Shown: positions 27,539 to 36,844, numbered from the stretch's first letter. The stretch: 38,011 bases of DNA from Desulforamulus aquiferis (GCA_004143605.1 AWVY01000012.1:1-38011), one strand, 5' to 3'. Notes: generated by a model not told the origin, from the sequence alone. Numbers and translations: made by a program.

Positions 27539-27653
27539 AAGCCGAATCCTAGACAACTGGGTACGGAGGAACCGATTCTGGGGTGAATCTTCTTTTGAAA
27601 GTAGGGTTATCCTTGCCCGAACCCGTCAGCTAACTCCGGAGGCAAAAAAGGAG
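27539..27653 (+). ncRNA. c-di-AMP riboswitch (ydaO/yuaA class)
   Basis: The aptamer core is unmistakable. In order it has GCCGAATCC, GGTACGGAGGAACCG, TGGGGTGAATCT, a variable hairpin, GTAGGGTTATCCTTG, CCCGAACCCGTCAGCTAACT and CCGGAGGC closing the P1 helix. It matches the crystallised Thermoanaerobacter aptamer almost block for block, from memory. The ribosome binding site AGGAGAGG lies right after P1 with no terminator hairpin between, so control may be at translation initiation. High c-di-AMP is expected to switch expression off. Confidence 0.96.
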
Positions 27654-27661
27654 AGGAAAGA

Positions 27662-28618
27662 ATGTATTATCGGTTAAGAAAAGCACCTATGATTTTGGCT
27701 ACCTTGTTCCTACTGGCAATTCTGTTGCCTCTAATGGCCCCCAGCTGCCCAGGCCGCTGCAGGAGACGAACTCAAAATGGCAGAGTTAATTAACCAGGCC
27801 AGAACCAAAGCGGGTCTTCCAGCCTTAGTTTATGATGCTGAATTATCTGCCCAAGCTGCTAAAAATTTAAAATATTACCAGTCAACTGGTCAAATTCCTG
27901 GGCAATCTATGCTATATCAGACTGCAGTAAACGGTGGCTATAGCTCCCTTGGACAAACAATGGTTAGCGGCGCAGACGTAAAAACCCTTGTTGATAAGCA
28001 ACTAGCAAAGTATGCAAGTCAGTCCCTATTAAATAGCAAGTATAACAGCATAGGGTTAGTTATTACTGAAACTAAAAATGGTTTGCTATGTGTACAGCTT
28101 CTAGCTGCCAAGAAAAATGTCCAGGTACAGCCGCGCCCCAGCCAACACCAACACCAAAGCCTACACCAACACCAACACCAACACCTACGCCAGAGCCGGC
28201 GCCTCAGCCAGCCCCTTCTGAGTCTTTTATGACGGATCTTCAGAAGCAGGTGGTTGATTTGGTGAATGTAGAAAGGGCAAAGCAAGGATTAAAGCCCGTG
28301 GTGGCTAAACAGGATTTAACCCAGGTTGCACAGCTAAAAGCCCAGGACATGCTGCAGAAGAAATACTTTTCCCATACATCTCCTACTTATGGCTCACCCT
28401 TTGATATGATGAGAAAACATGGGATAAGCTATACTGCTGCAGGTGAGAATATCGCCATGGGACAGAGGACCGCTGAGCAGGTGATGAAGGATTGGATGAA
28501 CAGTCCTGGACACAGAGCCAATATTCTAAACGCCAACTTTAATGAATTGGGTGTAGGGATTACCCAAAGTTATAATGGATATGGTTATATCTGGGTACAA
28601 ATGTTTGCCCGGAGGTAA
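27662..28618 (+). CDS. Secreted protein with two CAP/SCP domains, under c-di-AMP riboswitch control (frameshifts)
   Basis: The product has about 319 residues. A signal peptide (LATLFLLAILLPLMA ending in AQA) is followed by a diverged CAP-like domain (ELINQARTKAGLPALVYD). A Pro/Thr linker (about PTPTPKPTPTPTPTPT) leads to a canonical YkwD-type CAP domain with HTSPTYGSPFDMM, GENIAMG and WMNSPGHRANIL. One frame change near 27741 in a C-run fits one extra C (or two missing bases); a second near 28128 is a loss. CAP proteins in bacilli act at the cell wall or spore coat; their activity is unclear. The riboswitch ties it to cell-wall stress or turgor. Confidence 0.87.
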
Positions 28619-28695
28619 CGAGATATAACCAACTAGATAGCAAGGATAGACAAGCAAGCAATAGGAAAATGAAAAGAATTACCACAATAAGGTAG

Positions 28696-28723
28696 CAGGA
28701 GGATATATTTCCTCCTGTTTTTT
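28696..28723 (+). terminator. Terminator after the CAP gene
   Basis: CAGGAGG pairs with CCTCCTG around an AT-rich loop, with T6 directly after. Confidence 0.88.
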
Positions 28724-28817
28724 GCTTTTTCTTAAGGATTGACCACATTTTCAGCACATTTCTCCAGCCAATCCAATATATATATTAAGGAGATATTCTG
28801 AAAGGAGGCTACGATAA

Positions 28818-30459
28818 ATGGCCATGAAGAAACTGTCTAAGTCGCGGTACCGCAAATCACGCACCTATGAAAGAGCCACAACCATGCCGCTGAGAACAGA
28901 GAAGCTCAGGGTGCAAGAGGTAGTCGCTGAAAATACTGAGCAGACCATAGTGCGTGGTATTATCTCTGTACCAGAAGCTAAACCAGAGGTTGACAGGTCC
29001 TTTCAACCTATGCAGTAGGAAGGCTTAAAAAAGTAAACATAATTCCCAACAAGGTAGTTGTTGAGGGCGTTTTAAAGCTGGAAGTTATGTACGAGGCCTT
29101 TAAAAAGGACCAGTCTGTTCACACCTTTCATGAGGAACTAGACTTTACCGACTTTGTTGATGTTCCAGGTGCCAGGCCGGGCATGGAAGTTGAAGTTGAC
29201 ATTGTAGTAGAGGATGTGAGCTTGACCAGAGACCCCAAATGTGCCGACGATTGGGATGTTGCTGCGGTAATAATGGTTACCGTAAGGGTAACTGAGGAAG
29301 TTGAAGTTGACGCCCTGGTGGAATGTCCAGAAGGTTTTGAGTGTGAGTCTGAAGTTATGACTTTGGAGCATGTTGTTGGTTCCCGGACAAAGCAGGTACT
29401 TATCGACCAGGAATTTGAACTACCCAGGATAAACCCGATATTGAGAAGGTTCACAAGTGCATGTGTGATGTGGAAATAACCAACGCCAAAATAATTAAGA
29501 ACAAGGTAATTATTGATGGCGAAGTGGATATGGAATGCGTTTACACGGCACTCAAGGATGACCAGACAGTTCACACCTTGAGCCAGACCTTTAAATTTAA
29601 TACATTCATTGAAATTCCAGGTGCAGAGCAGGATATGGACGTCTATGTTGACGTTATGGTCGAAACTTGTGATGCGGATGTATCGGATACAGATGCTTGC
29701 AATATATCTGTTACCATCGTTCTCAAGGTGAGGGCCCGGGTGGTTGAGGATCGCGAGGTCAATGTAATTACAGAGGTTATAGGTGCCGAAACTGTTAAGA
29801 CTGCCAACTTGGATGTTGAAAGCCTTGTAGGGGAAGCTTGCAAGCAGGTAGTTGTCAGGGACGCCCAAGAACCTCCCGCAGAGAAGCCAGATATTGACAA
29901 GGTTAAGGAAGTAATTATCCGTGATATCACAATTAAGGATAAGAATGTTATTAATGACAAAGTATTGGTCCGGGGAACTATAGAGTTTCAGGTGCTATAT
30001 GTTGCATTAAAGAAAGATCAAGCAGTTCATATGATCCATAGAAAGGTTTCCTTTAAGACATTTATTGATGTTCCCGGTGCCCGTCCGGACGACAGTGTAG
30101 AGATTGTTGTAAATGTAGAGTGGACCAATGCTAAGATGGATAGCTGCGATTTGGTATTAGAGGCTGTCTTAGAAGTTTGTGCCAGGGTAACTGAGACTGT
30201 TAGACGACAAGTTGTTACCGAGGTAATACTACCTGAGCCCACTCCTGAACCAACTCCTACTCCCACAGTGGAGCCAGAAGTTTGTGTGCCAGGCACCACC
30301 TTTAATTATACCATTGCCAGGGGTGATACTTTGGCCAGGTTAGCCCAGCGCTTTGGGACCACTGTGCAGGCCATCTTGGCTGTTAATCCACAAATTACTG
30401 ATCCTGATTCCTTGAACGTAGGCGATGTTATTAGAATTCCTTGCGTAGCCAAGGGTTAA
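28818..30459 (+). CDS. SPOCS (DUF3794) x3 plus LysM protein, probable spore coat morphogen (two frameshifts)
   Basis: The 547-residue protein has a basic N-terminus (KKLSKSRYRKSRTYERA) and three SPOCS domains. They are recognisable by recurring VxGxxxxxVxY, the DQxVHT segment, FxxFxDVPGARPxxxVEVD and a late RVTE(E/T)V. A Pro/Thr/Glu linker leads to a C-terminal LysM (YTIARGDTLARLAQRFGTT). Losses near 29009 and 29430 split it; repair gives AVGRLKKVNIIPNKV and DKPDIEKVHKCMC. SPOCS and LysM occur together in SpoVID- and SafA-type coat proteins that bind cortex peptidoglycan. AAAGGAGG precedes the ATG. Confidence 0.86.
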
Positions 30460-30489
30460 ATATAAATTACTTTAAAAGGAGGTAAAAAC

Positions 30490-31605
30490 ATGCCTAACGG
30501 TTTATTTCCGGTAGCCTTTACAGGTGAGTGCGTTCTGGTTAAACTACCCATCGTCATAGCCGATGTACCTTCCTCAGTAATGGTGGATAATGTACTTTGT
30601 CTTCCTGAGCAAGCCAAAAAGTAGACCATATCGATGTGGTAGTGAGGGATCTGGAGGCTGAGCCAGTCTTTAGCCGACAATGGTGGGAGGGGTAGGAACA
30701 GGTCCTTGCCCCAGCAAGAAGGCGACAGTTCATTTTGGTGATAAAAATTGCGTGAGCCCATCTGAGATACGCAGAATTAATGTAACCGGAACACTGCATA
30801 AACAAGTCTATTATGTTGATAGGGATGATGACGTACGCCACGTGGGCGAGGATGTGCCATTTAGAAAAAGTATAGAGTTAAGGCCGCCTTTAGTGGTAGG
30901 TGCTCCACAAAATATTGATATCGACTTCCGTGATGTGGATGTTGACCTAAGCTTTGAGATGTTAAAGGCCAGTCGGGTTCAGCAGATTGCCAATATCACC
31001 TTTATCTTAAAGATAACCGAGGATCAGCAGGTATTTATTCAGACTTGCTCTCCGCCCGATGATTTAATTGGTCAACAAGTGTTATCCAATACTGGCTTTG
31101 AGGCCTTTGCAGGAAATGTGCTGGCAGTGTGGGGGGGAAGCAACTATGTTGTTGGTCAGCCCGGCAGAACCAATGGAACCTACTCAGTGGGATTAGGCGG
31201 ACCTCCGGCTAATCCACAGGATCCAACTGCCCCCTTTGCTAATCCGGCTAACGTTGCTTCACTGGTACAGCAAATTCCACCAGGAGCTCTTCGCCCCGGA
31301 CTAAGATATGAATTTTGCTTCTATATTCAGGAAGTAATTCCCCTGTTAGGAGCAACGGTTGATTATACAGTTGAGGCCAGGGTGGTATTTATTGATGATG
31401 TAGGTAGAATTATTAATTCTACCGGAGTAGTTCTTATTCAGGATGAGGAGCTAACTCCAGGAAACTGGTACAGAGATGCTTGTTATCCAGTCCTGCTCCT
31501 GAGGGGGCTGCCTCTGGGTATGTACAGATTACCTTTACTCCAAATAGTGATGCAAATGTAGGCTATGTTTTAATTGATGATGCCACATTGGTGGTGCGCG
31601 CCTAG
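30490..31605 (+). CDS. SPOCS-like (DUF3794) protein with C-terminal beta-sandwich domain (three frameshifts)
   Basis: The start ATG 30490 follows AAAAGGAGG, 30 bases after the SPOCS-LysM gene. Three losses (A-run near 30617, near 30670 and near 31491) are repaired to give 372 residues. N-terminal about 190 residues are SPOCS-like (HKQVYYVDRDDDVRHVGEDVPFRKSIELR). The rest is a beta-rich domain (NTGFEAFAGNVLAVWGGSNYV) and a terminal YVQITFTPNSDANVGYVLIDDATLVV, like carbohydrate-binding sandwiches. No signal peptide is seen, which fits coat assembly in the mother cell. The exact role is unknown. Confidence 0.75.
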
Positions 31606-31623
31606 TTATTTAAAGTTATTATG

Positions 31624-31658
31624 GGAAGTCGTCCGGTTTCGGGCGACTTCCTATTTAT
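31624..31658 (+). terminator. Terminator after the second SPOCS gene
   Basis: A 12-bp stem GGAAGTCGTCCG/CGGGCGACTTCC with one wobble and a GTTT loop is followed by TATTTAT. Confidence 0.8.
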
Positions 31659-31746
31659 ACCAGGCTAATAAGCTGTATTAAGGAGCACCATGACTGGCTG
31701 CATACATATACTATAGTGTTAGCGTTTTACCAAAGGGGGGACCGGG

Positions 31747-32442
31747 GTGGAGAATAGTAAGGGAGAAGAAAGGCTTAATTCAAGGGATGAAACGAAGCAC
31801 CAGGAACAGGGGGAATTACTGTCCCAAGGCCTGCACGAATCATTGCTAAAGCTGTTAAATTTTCAGGCAATTAATGGTGCAGACCAAAATAATACGATGA
31901 TACTTTTAGCCTTGATGAATCTGTTAGGAATTGTCAACTGCATGAACAAAATTCTTCCAGATGACCAAAAGGTCAGGGGAACCGGAGAATTGGCTGGCCA
32001 AATAGCCGGCATGCTAGGGGGTACTGTCCCTGACCCAACGCCTGCAGCAACACAAAATCCTGTGCCAGGAATGGGTTATATAGACCCCGGGCTTTTAGCT
32101 GCACTGGCTGGAATGCTTAGTGGCCCTCACCAGCGGGGTCAAGGACAGGGGGAGCCTGTAAAAGGTGGTATTGACCCCGCCCTGCTGGCAGCCTTAGCTG
32201 GAATGCTGGGAGGGGGGCAGGGAGCAGGGGGAATTAACCCCGCCGCCCTAGTGGGAGTGCTGGCAAATATGATGGGTCCCGGACATATGCGTCAACCGGA
32301 ACCACCAAAGAATAAAGAGGTTCCGAAAAAGGAAGAAGTTGTTCCCCAACCCGAAGAAAAAAGCAAACCAGTTAGGGAAATACCAAGGAAAGAGTTTCCG
32401 GGTCCCAGGGGAATCCTTAAGTGGGATCCTAGACTGGGTTAA
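31747..32442 (+). CDS. Repeat-containing Gly/Pro-rich protein of unknown function
   Basis: GTG 31747 follows AAAGGGGGG. The 231-residue product has a charged N-terminus, then a helical part (LLALMNLLGIVNCMNKILP). Three internal repeats follow: YIDPGLLAALAGML, GIDPALLAALAGML and GINPAALVGVLANMM, at about residues 112-180. The tail is Lys/Glu/Pro-rich (EPPKNKEVPKKEEVVPQPEEK). There is no signal peptide. I do not recognise a family. It leads a short gene group with two YbaB-like proteins. The frame is intact. Confidence 0.6.
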   Translation: MENSKGEERLNSRDETKHQEQGELLSQGLHESLLKLLNFQAINGADQNNTMILLALMNLLGIVNCMNKILPDDQKVRGTGELAGQIAGMLGGTVPDPTPAATQNPVPGMGYIDPGLLAALAGMLSGPHQRGQGQGEPVKGGIDPALLAALAGMLGGGQGAGGINPAALVGVLANMMGPGHMRQPEPPKNKEVPKKEEVVPQPEEKSKPVREIPRKEFPGPRGILKWDPRLG

Positions 32443-32466
32443 ATTACATCTTCTAACAAGGAGGTT

Positions 32467-32784
32467 TTGAACAAGGTGTTTGGAAACTTAGGTGGTATAT
32501 TATCCCAAGTACAAAACATGCATGAATCCCTTAAAGGAATAAGTGTGGAAATATCAGTGGGGGATGGAGCTGTAAGTGTTCAAATGGATGGTTCCCAGCA
32601 GCTTCAAGGAATTAAAATCAACCCGGATTTGATCAAAGGGGATATTACCCAACTAGAGGATCTCGTTGTGGAAAGTCTCAGGATTAGTCAGCAGGAAACT
32701 AGAAATAAAGTGCAGGAAGAGGTAGCTAAATTAACAGGAATTAATATTGGCAACTATATAAACATGTTCCAAAATAGGGGGTGA
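32467..32784 (+). CDS. YbaB/EbfC-like protein, paralog 1
   Basis: The 105-residue protein resembles the YbaB/EbfC nucleoid-associated fold: an N-terminal helix (GGILSQVQNMHESLKG), a beta core (VEISVGDGAVSVQMDGSQQLQGIKINPDLI) and a C-terminal helix ending KLTGINIGNYI. TTG 32467 is very near AAGGAGG, so GTG 32476 may be the true start. It is not linked to recR/dnaX, where yabB-type genes normally lie. The adjacent paralog overlaps it by four bases. Confidence 0.7.
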   Translation: MNKVFGNLGGILSQVQNMHESLKGISVEISVGDGAVSVQMDGSQQLQGIKINPDLIKGDITQLEDLVVESLRISQQETRNKVQEEVAKLTGINIGNYINMFQNRG

Positions 32785-33089
32785 GACGCTTGCTTGGGAA
32801 TATGTCCAAAATAATAGGGCAAATGCAAGGTTTACAGGAAACACTAAAAAGTCTCACCGTTGAGGGGAACGGTGGAAATGGAGTAGTAAAAGTAATCATG
32901 AATGGGCAGCAAAATATACTGGCAGTACGTTTTAATCCTGATCTTGTTGGCCAAATAGATCCTATAGAGCTGGGTCAGATGATAATAGAGGCTTATAATA
33001 CTGCTCAATCCAATAGTAAGGAAAAAGCAAAGGAGGAAGTCTCTAAAATTACCGGACTTAATCTAGCTAACCTACCCGGGCTGTTTTAA
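32781..33089 (+). CDS. YbaB/EbfC-like protein, paralog 2
   Basis: The GTG at 32781 overlaps the stop of paralog 1, so the two are translated together. The 102-residue product has the same plan: GNMSKIIGQMQGLQETLKS, then VVKVIMNGQQNILAVRFNPDLV and EEVSKITGLNLANLPGLF. The shared layout (helix, VxVxMxGxQxL, FNPDL, TGLN) shows a duplication that has diverged. Two such proteins could form a heterodimer, since YbaB is a dimer. Confidence 0.7.
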   Translation: MRRLLGNMSKIIGQMQGLQETLKSLTVEGNGGNGVVKVIMNGQQNILAVRFNPDLVGQIDPIELGQMIIEAYNTAQSNSKEKAKEEVSKITGLNLANLPGLF

Positions 33090-33154
33090 ATTTGTGGTAT
33101 TTACAACCAGTAAGAGACCTAGAATAGCCAAAGGAAGCATTATCTATTGTATTT

Positions 33155-33189
33155 AAAAGGATGGCCCGATAGCTCGGACGTCCTTTTTT
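33155..33189 (+). terminator. Terminator after the YbaB-like pair
   Basis: AAAAGGA pairs with TCCTTTT around an inner CCGA/TCGG stem, and T6 follows within the right arm. Confidence 0.75.
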
Positions 33190-33308
33190 ACTTCCACATG
33201 AAAAATTTGTCTTTACATCCTGTAACACAAAGTATGATTCCCTCATAATTTAATGTAAGAACGGTCCCGGGAAATCGTTCATGGAGTTTAACATAAGGAG
33301 GAATTTTG

Positions 33309-33509
33309 ATGTCTAACGTGCTAGAAAGCATCAAGGAAAAAGTTGCCGGAGGTTACGGTGGTAATTTAGGTTTATGCTGCTGCCTATTGCTGGCCCTATT
33401 TATTATCGGTATTGCTTTGGTTTTCTGTGGCCTACTGCCGCTACATCTGCTCGGCTTATATCTGTTCCTGGCACTGGCTATCTTCTGCTGCTGCTTCTCG
33501 TTTTGCTAG
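33309..33509 (+). CDS. Small Cys-rich hydrophobic protein
   Basis: ATG 33309 follows AAGGAGG. The 66-residue product has a hydrophilic start (SNVLESIKEKVAGGYGG) and two hydrophobic helices bracketed by Cys clusters (GLCCCLLLALF and FCCCFSFC). I do not recognise a family. The end of the frame could be altered by a base loss, since the next frame also stays open and hydrophobic. The Cys triplets suggest lipidation, metal binding or cross-linking in the spore envelope, none of it shown. Confidence 0.55.
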   Translation: MSNVLESIKEKVAGGYGGNLGLCCCLLLALFIIGIALVFCGLLPLHLLGLYLFLALAIFCCCFSFC

Positions 33510-33544
33510 TTAGTAAGTACAAAAGTTTTGAATCCTTTTTCTTT

Positions 33545-33573
33545 GAAAGGGCTACACCTTGTGTAGCCCTTTC
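33545..33573 (+). terminator. Hairpin after the Cys-rich small gene
   Basis: A perfect 13-bp stem GAAAGGGCTACAC with a 3-base loop. The T-run is weak (TTTCATCC). Confidence 0.6.
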
Positions 33574-33624
33574 ATCCAAGGATCAAATTGAGCTGGTGTA
33601 AGTTAGGGTAAGGAGTTGATTAAG

Positions 33625-34158
33625 GTGGCCAAAAAATCCAGCAACCGGCTCGCCAGCAACCTAGAGCAGCTGGTCTCAAGGGTGGAAAACATCTACGAAC
33701 AAAGAGGAAGTGAACTGGACCAGGTTTCCGGTGTGCTGGGAAACATGGATAAGCTTGTTGAGATTATGGCAAAGGTTGAGCTTCAGAGAGAGGCTGAGGA
33801 ACAACTGGATAGGAGACTTGCAAAACTTAATAAACTTGTGGAGAAACTTTCTATTCAGGAAGAAGTTCAAAGCAGAGACTTATCTGTGGAAGATACCGTG
33901 CGTAAGGTGATTAAAGGAGTAAAGGTCACAGGTAGGATTATGGATATTGTAGCTGGAAGCCTAGGGGTGATGTTAGACTCGATTTCAACAACAGTTAAAA
34001 GTGGTGAAGCTCAAGGCTCAGCCAGATCAGCAAATCAAACTAAGGAACCTGTTGATTTAGCTGCAGTGCTTAGTCCACTGGGGGGCCTTCTCCAGGGGCT
34101 ATTTGGCGAAAGTAATGAAGTCGTTAAAGCGAAGCAGGATGAGAAGCTGGAGGAATAG
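33625..34158 (+). CDS. Coiled-coil protein of unknown function
   Basis: GTG 33625 lies nine bases after AGGAG; a TTG at 33616 touches that site. The 177-residue product is mostly helical with heptad-like leucines (LEQLVSRVENIYEQRGSELDQV and LDRRLAKLNKLVEKLS). Short hydrophobic stretches follow (MDIVAGSLGVMLDSI and LAAVLSPLGGLLQGLFG). No signal or catalytic motif is visible. It lies 29 bases before the subtilisin gene, probably in one operon. The frame is intact. Confidence 0.6.
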   Translation: MAKKSSNRLASNLEQLVSRVENIYEQRGSELDQVSGVLGNMDKLVEIMAKVELQREAEEQLDRRLAKLNKLVEKLSIQEEVQSRDLSVEDTVRKVIKGVKVTGRIMDIVAGSLGVMLDSISTTVKSGEAQGSARSANQTKEPVDLAAVLSPLGGLLQGLFGESNEVVKAKQDEKLEE

Positions 34159-34187
34159 TTCCTTTAAGGGGTCGGAGGGATGAGGCT

Positions 34188-35299
34188 ATGGTCGAAACCA
34201 AGTCAAGGGAAAGAATTATATTATTTAAGACTCGCCTCCACCGTGGCGAACTGACCCCGCCCCATTTCGGGCTAATTAACTGGATGGGAGCGCAGGAAGT
34301 CCGAACCCTGCCTAATATTAACGGTGTATTTTGTATAGTGCCAGGAGAAGTTTCGGATACGGAAATAATGGCTACCGGTGGGGTTTTGGCAATTGAAGAA
34401 AATATTAAAATAAAATTGCTGCCATGGTTACACCAAAAAAATAAGCTGACCTGGTGGGAGAATGAACAACTAATGCCCTGGGGAGTCCACTATATTGGAG
34501 CTGATGTCTGCTGGCAAGAAACCAGGGGTAGGGGAGTAAGGGTTGCGGTTGTTGACTCTGGGATAGACGGGGACCATCCCGATTTAAGGAACAATCTTAA
34601 GGGCGGGATAAACCTGATTAAGCGGGGTACATCTTTCCAGGATGATAACGGCCATGGAACTCACATTGCCGGGATCATTGCCGCTGAAGATAGTGACAGT
34701 GGAGTTATAGGTGTGGCACCGGAAGCATGGCTTTATTCGGTTAAGGTACTAGATGAGGTTGGCAACGGAACGATTCTGGGAGCAATTGAGGCCTTACAAT
34801 GGTGCTTATATAACAGAATTGACGTGGTCAATATGAGTTTCGGCACAGACAAATATAGCCGGGCGTTTGAAGAAGCAGTTCGGACGGCGCATGAGCACGG
34901 GCTCTTGATAGTAGCCGCCGCCGGAAATGATGGTGAACCTGGTACTGTTGATTACCCTGCAGTTTTTGACGAAACACTTTGCATAGCTGCAGTGGACAGT
35001 AGGGTAGATTGGCTAGTTATAGCAGCAGTGGGCCGGAGGTTGATCTGCTGGCCCCGGGGAGCAGCATTATTTCCTCTTATAAATGGGGCTCTTATGTCAG
35101 TTTAAGCGGTAGCTCCATGGCTGCGGCCCATGTTAGCGGTGCCGCTGCACTCCTTAGGGCTAGGTACCCCGGAGAAGGGATTGATGTACTGCGTCGGAGG
35201 TTATTATCAGGAGCTAAAGCGCAGAAATGGCCGGCTAAGTCAATGACCGGCGCGGGGATAACCCGGGTAGATACAGCAATACAGGGAGAATTTTTATAA
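34188..35299 (+). CDS. Subtilisin-like serine protease (S8) without signal peptide (one frameshift)
   Basis: The 370-residue protein has about 90 residues of possible pro-domain and then a subtilase domain. The triad is visible: Asp123 in VVDSGIDGDHPDL, His156 in DDNGHGTHIAG, Ser near 310 in LSGSSMAAAH, with Asn in AAAGNDG. The usual GTSMA reads GSSMA, a mild change. One base is missing near 35011; repair gives LASYSSSGPEVDLLAPGSS. ATG 34188 is eight bases after GGAGGG. With no secretion signal it may act inside the cell or in the spore, as Isp- and Csp-type subtilases do. Confidence 0.88.
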
Positions 35300-35344
35300 C
35301 AACACCTGGCCCATTGGGTCAGTATAAATAAATTCTTCATAATT

Positions 35345-35383
35345 AAGGTACGCTTAAGGATACTGATTAAGCGTACCTTTCTT
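35345..35383 (+). terminator. Terminator after the subtilisin gene
   Basis: A perfect 13-bp stem AAGGTACGCTTAA with its complement and a 9-base loop ends in TTTCTT. Confidence 0.85.
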
Positions 35384-35450
35384 GTTACTCTTCTTAGGGG
35401 TATAATGCTTCCGGCTGTGGCAGAAAATAGATGAAGGGGAGGTGAAAGAA

Positions 35451-35693
35451 TTGAGCGACCCATGTATTAAAAATCACCAAAACATGACAAAGACCTTTAA
35501 AGTAGGCGGGCTACAAGGGGGTATCCATGACAAGGAGGAGATAGAAACCTACCTATCCCAGATCGATGGGGTGGACAAGGTAATGGTTAATCTGGAGGAG
35601 AGCACCGTTTCTATTGACTTTGATCCAGGGGCCATTCACCTTGATTTTCTAAGGGGGACACTTAGAACTCTGGGGCATGATATTTTAGTGTAA
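35451..35693 (+). CDS. Heavy-metal-associated-like (HMA) domain protein lacking the CxxC motif
   Basis: TTG 35451 lies eight bases after GGGGAGG. The product has 80 residues with the ferredoxin-like HMA pattern: TFKVGGLQGGIHDKEEIETYLSQIDGVDKVMVNLEESTVSIDFDP and a last helix LRTLGHDI. The loop that should carry CxxC reads GLQGGIH, so copper binding in the usual way is not expected. One Cys remains at the N-terminus (DPC). A regulatory or structural role is possible. The frame is intact. Confidence 0.7.
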   Translation: MSDPCIKNHQNMTKTFKVGGLQGGIHDKEEIETYLSQIDGVDKVMVNLEESTVSIDFDPGAIHLDFLRGTLRTLGHDILV

Positions 35694-35725
35694 GGGTGTA
35701 TTATATAGGCTAAATACGGTTAGTA

Positions 35726-35782
35726 GAAGCAGAGGAGCAGGAAGCAAAGAACGTCCCTCTGCTTCCCCTTTTGCTTTTTTTA
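35726..35782 (+). terminator. Terminator before the YdcZ gene
   Basis: GAAGCAGAGG pairs with CCTCTGCTTC across a 20-base loop, followed by CCCTTTTGC and T7. Confidence 0.75.
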
Positions 35783-35811
35783 TTCCGATTGACATACTTG
35801 GGAGGTGGCCT

Positions 35812-36257
35812 ATGAACGGTAAATTACTGGCACTAATAATAGCTGCCACTTCAGGCTTAACCATGGCCCTGCAGGGAACCCTGAACAGTGCTTTAGGCAA
35901 GATAATCGGACTTTGGGAAACTACTTTCATAGTTCATGCCGTTGGAACGGTCGTGGTTGGAGTATTGGTATTCATCTGTCATCTGGGAACCTGCGACCTT
36001 GGCAAATGGCTAGTGCTCCATGGTATACCTATCTTGGTGGTGTCCTAAGTGTATTGATTATTTATATGGTGGCCCGGGCAATTCCTGTAGTAGGGGTGGC
36101 GCCAGCTACCACGGCCATTATTGTGGGACAGGTTTTGACGGCGGCAGCCATCGACCACCTGGGGCTGTTTGGAGTGGAGCGAATTCCTTTCAGCTGGTAT
36201 CATGTGGGCGGAACCTTGTTAATGGCTACAGGAGCCTTCTTGCTGCTCAAGAAATGA
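35812..36257 (+). CDS. DMT-family transporter, YdcZ/DUF606 type (one frameshift)
   Basis: The 148-residue membrane protein has about five hydrophobic helices. It starts with LALIIAATSGLTMALQGTLNSALGK and ends with WYHVGGTLLMATGAFLLLKK. A G is missing near 36008; repair gives GKWASAPWYTYLGGVLSVL. DUF606 proteins are half-size members of the drug/metabolite transporter superfamily and probably dimerise. The substrate is unknown. It converges on the L,D-transpeptidase gene with only 2 bases between. Confidence 0.85.
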
Positions 36258-36259
36258 TT

Positions 36260-36844
36260 TTATTTAGGAATATTTATCTGCTGCCCCACCTGCAGGATAT
36301 TGGGATTAGTAAGATTATTTGATTCTATTATGGCATCCAGGGTAACGTTTAATTTTGCCGCAATTTTCCAAAGAGTGTCGCCTGGTTGAACTATATAGAT
36401 AGAATGATCGAGGGGGGGGCCAGTTCCGGTATCTACATTAGGGTTGCTGGCTGGTACACTCTTTTGGTTATAGCCCTTGATTGATTTTACTTCTACGGGA
36501 GTTCCTACGGGTACCTGAGGGAATAGTTCCTCAACATTTTTGTTGTGCATGCGAATACAACCTAGGGATACTTTATTGCCAATTGATGAGGGGTTGTTTG
36601 TGCCGTGGATGCCATAATTACCCCCGGGTATGTTTAACCCCATCCAACGGCTGCCTAAAACTCCTCCAGGGTTGAGTACCTTATTAATGACCTTGTAATT
36701 ACCGGCCGGGGTGGGGGTTGCGGGCTTACCAACGGCAATGGGGTAGGCTTTTGATAATTGCCCCCCCATATATACACTCAGTTGCCTGCTGGCAGGATCA
36801 ATTACCAGTTCCATGCCTGCCCGATAAAAATTTATCTTAGACAT
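36260..36844 (-). CDS. L,D-transpeptidase (YkuD domain) with C-terminal LysM
   Basis: The 194-residue enzyme forms 3-3 peptidoglycan cross-links or attaches coat/cell wall proteins. The YkuD domain (about 12-120) has the catalytic motif HGTNNPSS...SLGCIRM (His80, Ser93, Cys96, Arg98). A LysM domain (about 149-194, IYIVQPGDTLWKIAAKLNVT) follows at the C-terminus, the opposite order from Bacillus YkuD. There is no signal peptide, as in B. subtilis YkuD, which is in spores. GGAGGAAA precedes the ATG. The frame is intact. Confidence 0.92.
   Translation of the reverse strand: MSKINFYRAGMELVIDPASRQLSVYMGGQLSKAYPIAVGKPATPTPAGNYKVINKVLNPGGVLGSRWMGLNIPGGNYGIHGTNNPSSIGNKVSLGCIRMHNKNVEELFPQVPVGTPVEVKSIKGYNQKSVPASNPNVDTGTGPPLDHSIYIVQPGDTLWKIAAKLNVTLDAIIESNNLTNPNILQVGQQINIPK

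Noticed and set aside
29128-29868. Long minus-strand open frame opposite the SPOCS-LysM gene
   Set aside because: It is an antisense shadow of a well-supported coding frame and has no ribosome binding site or recognisable domain.
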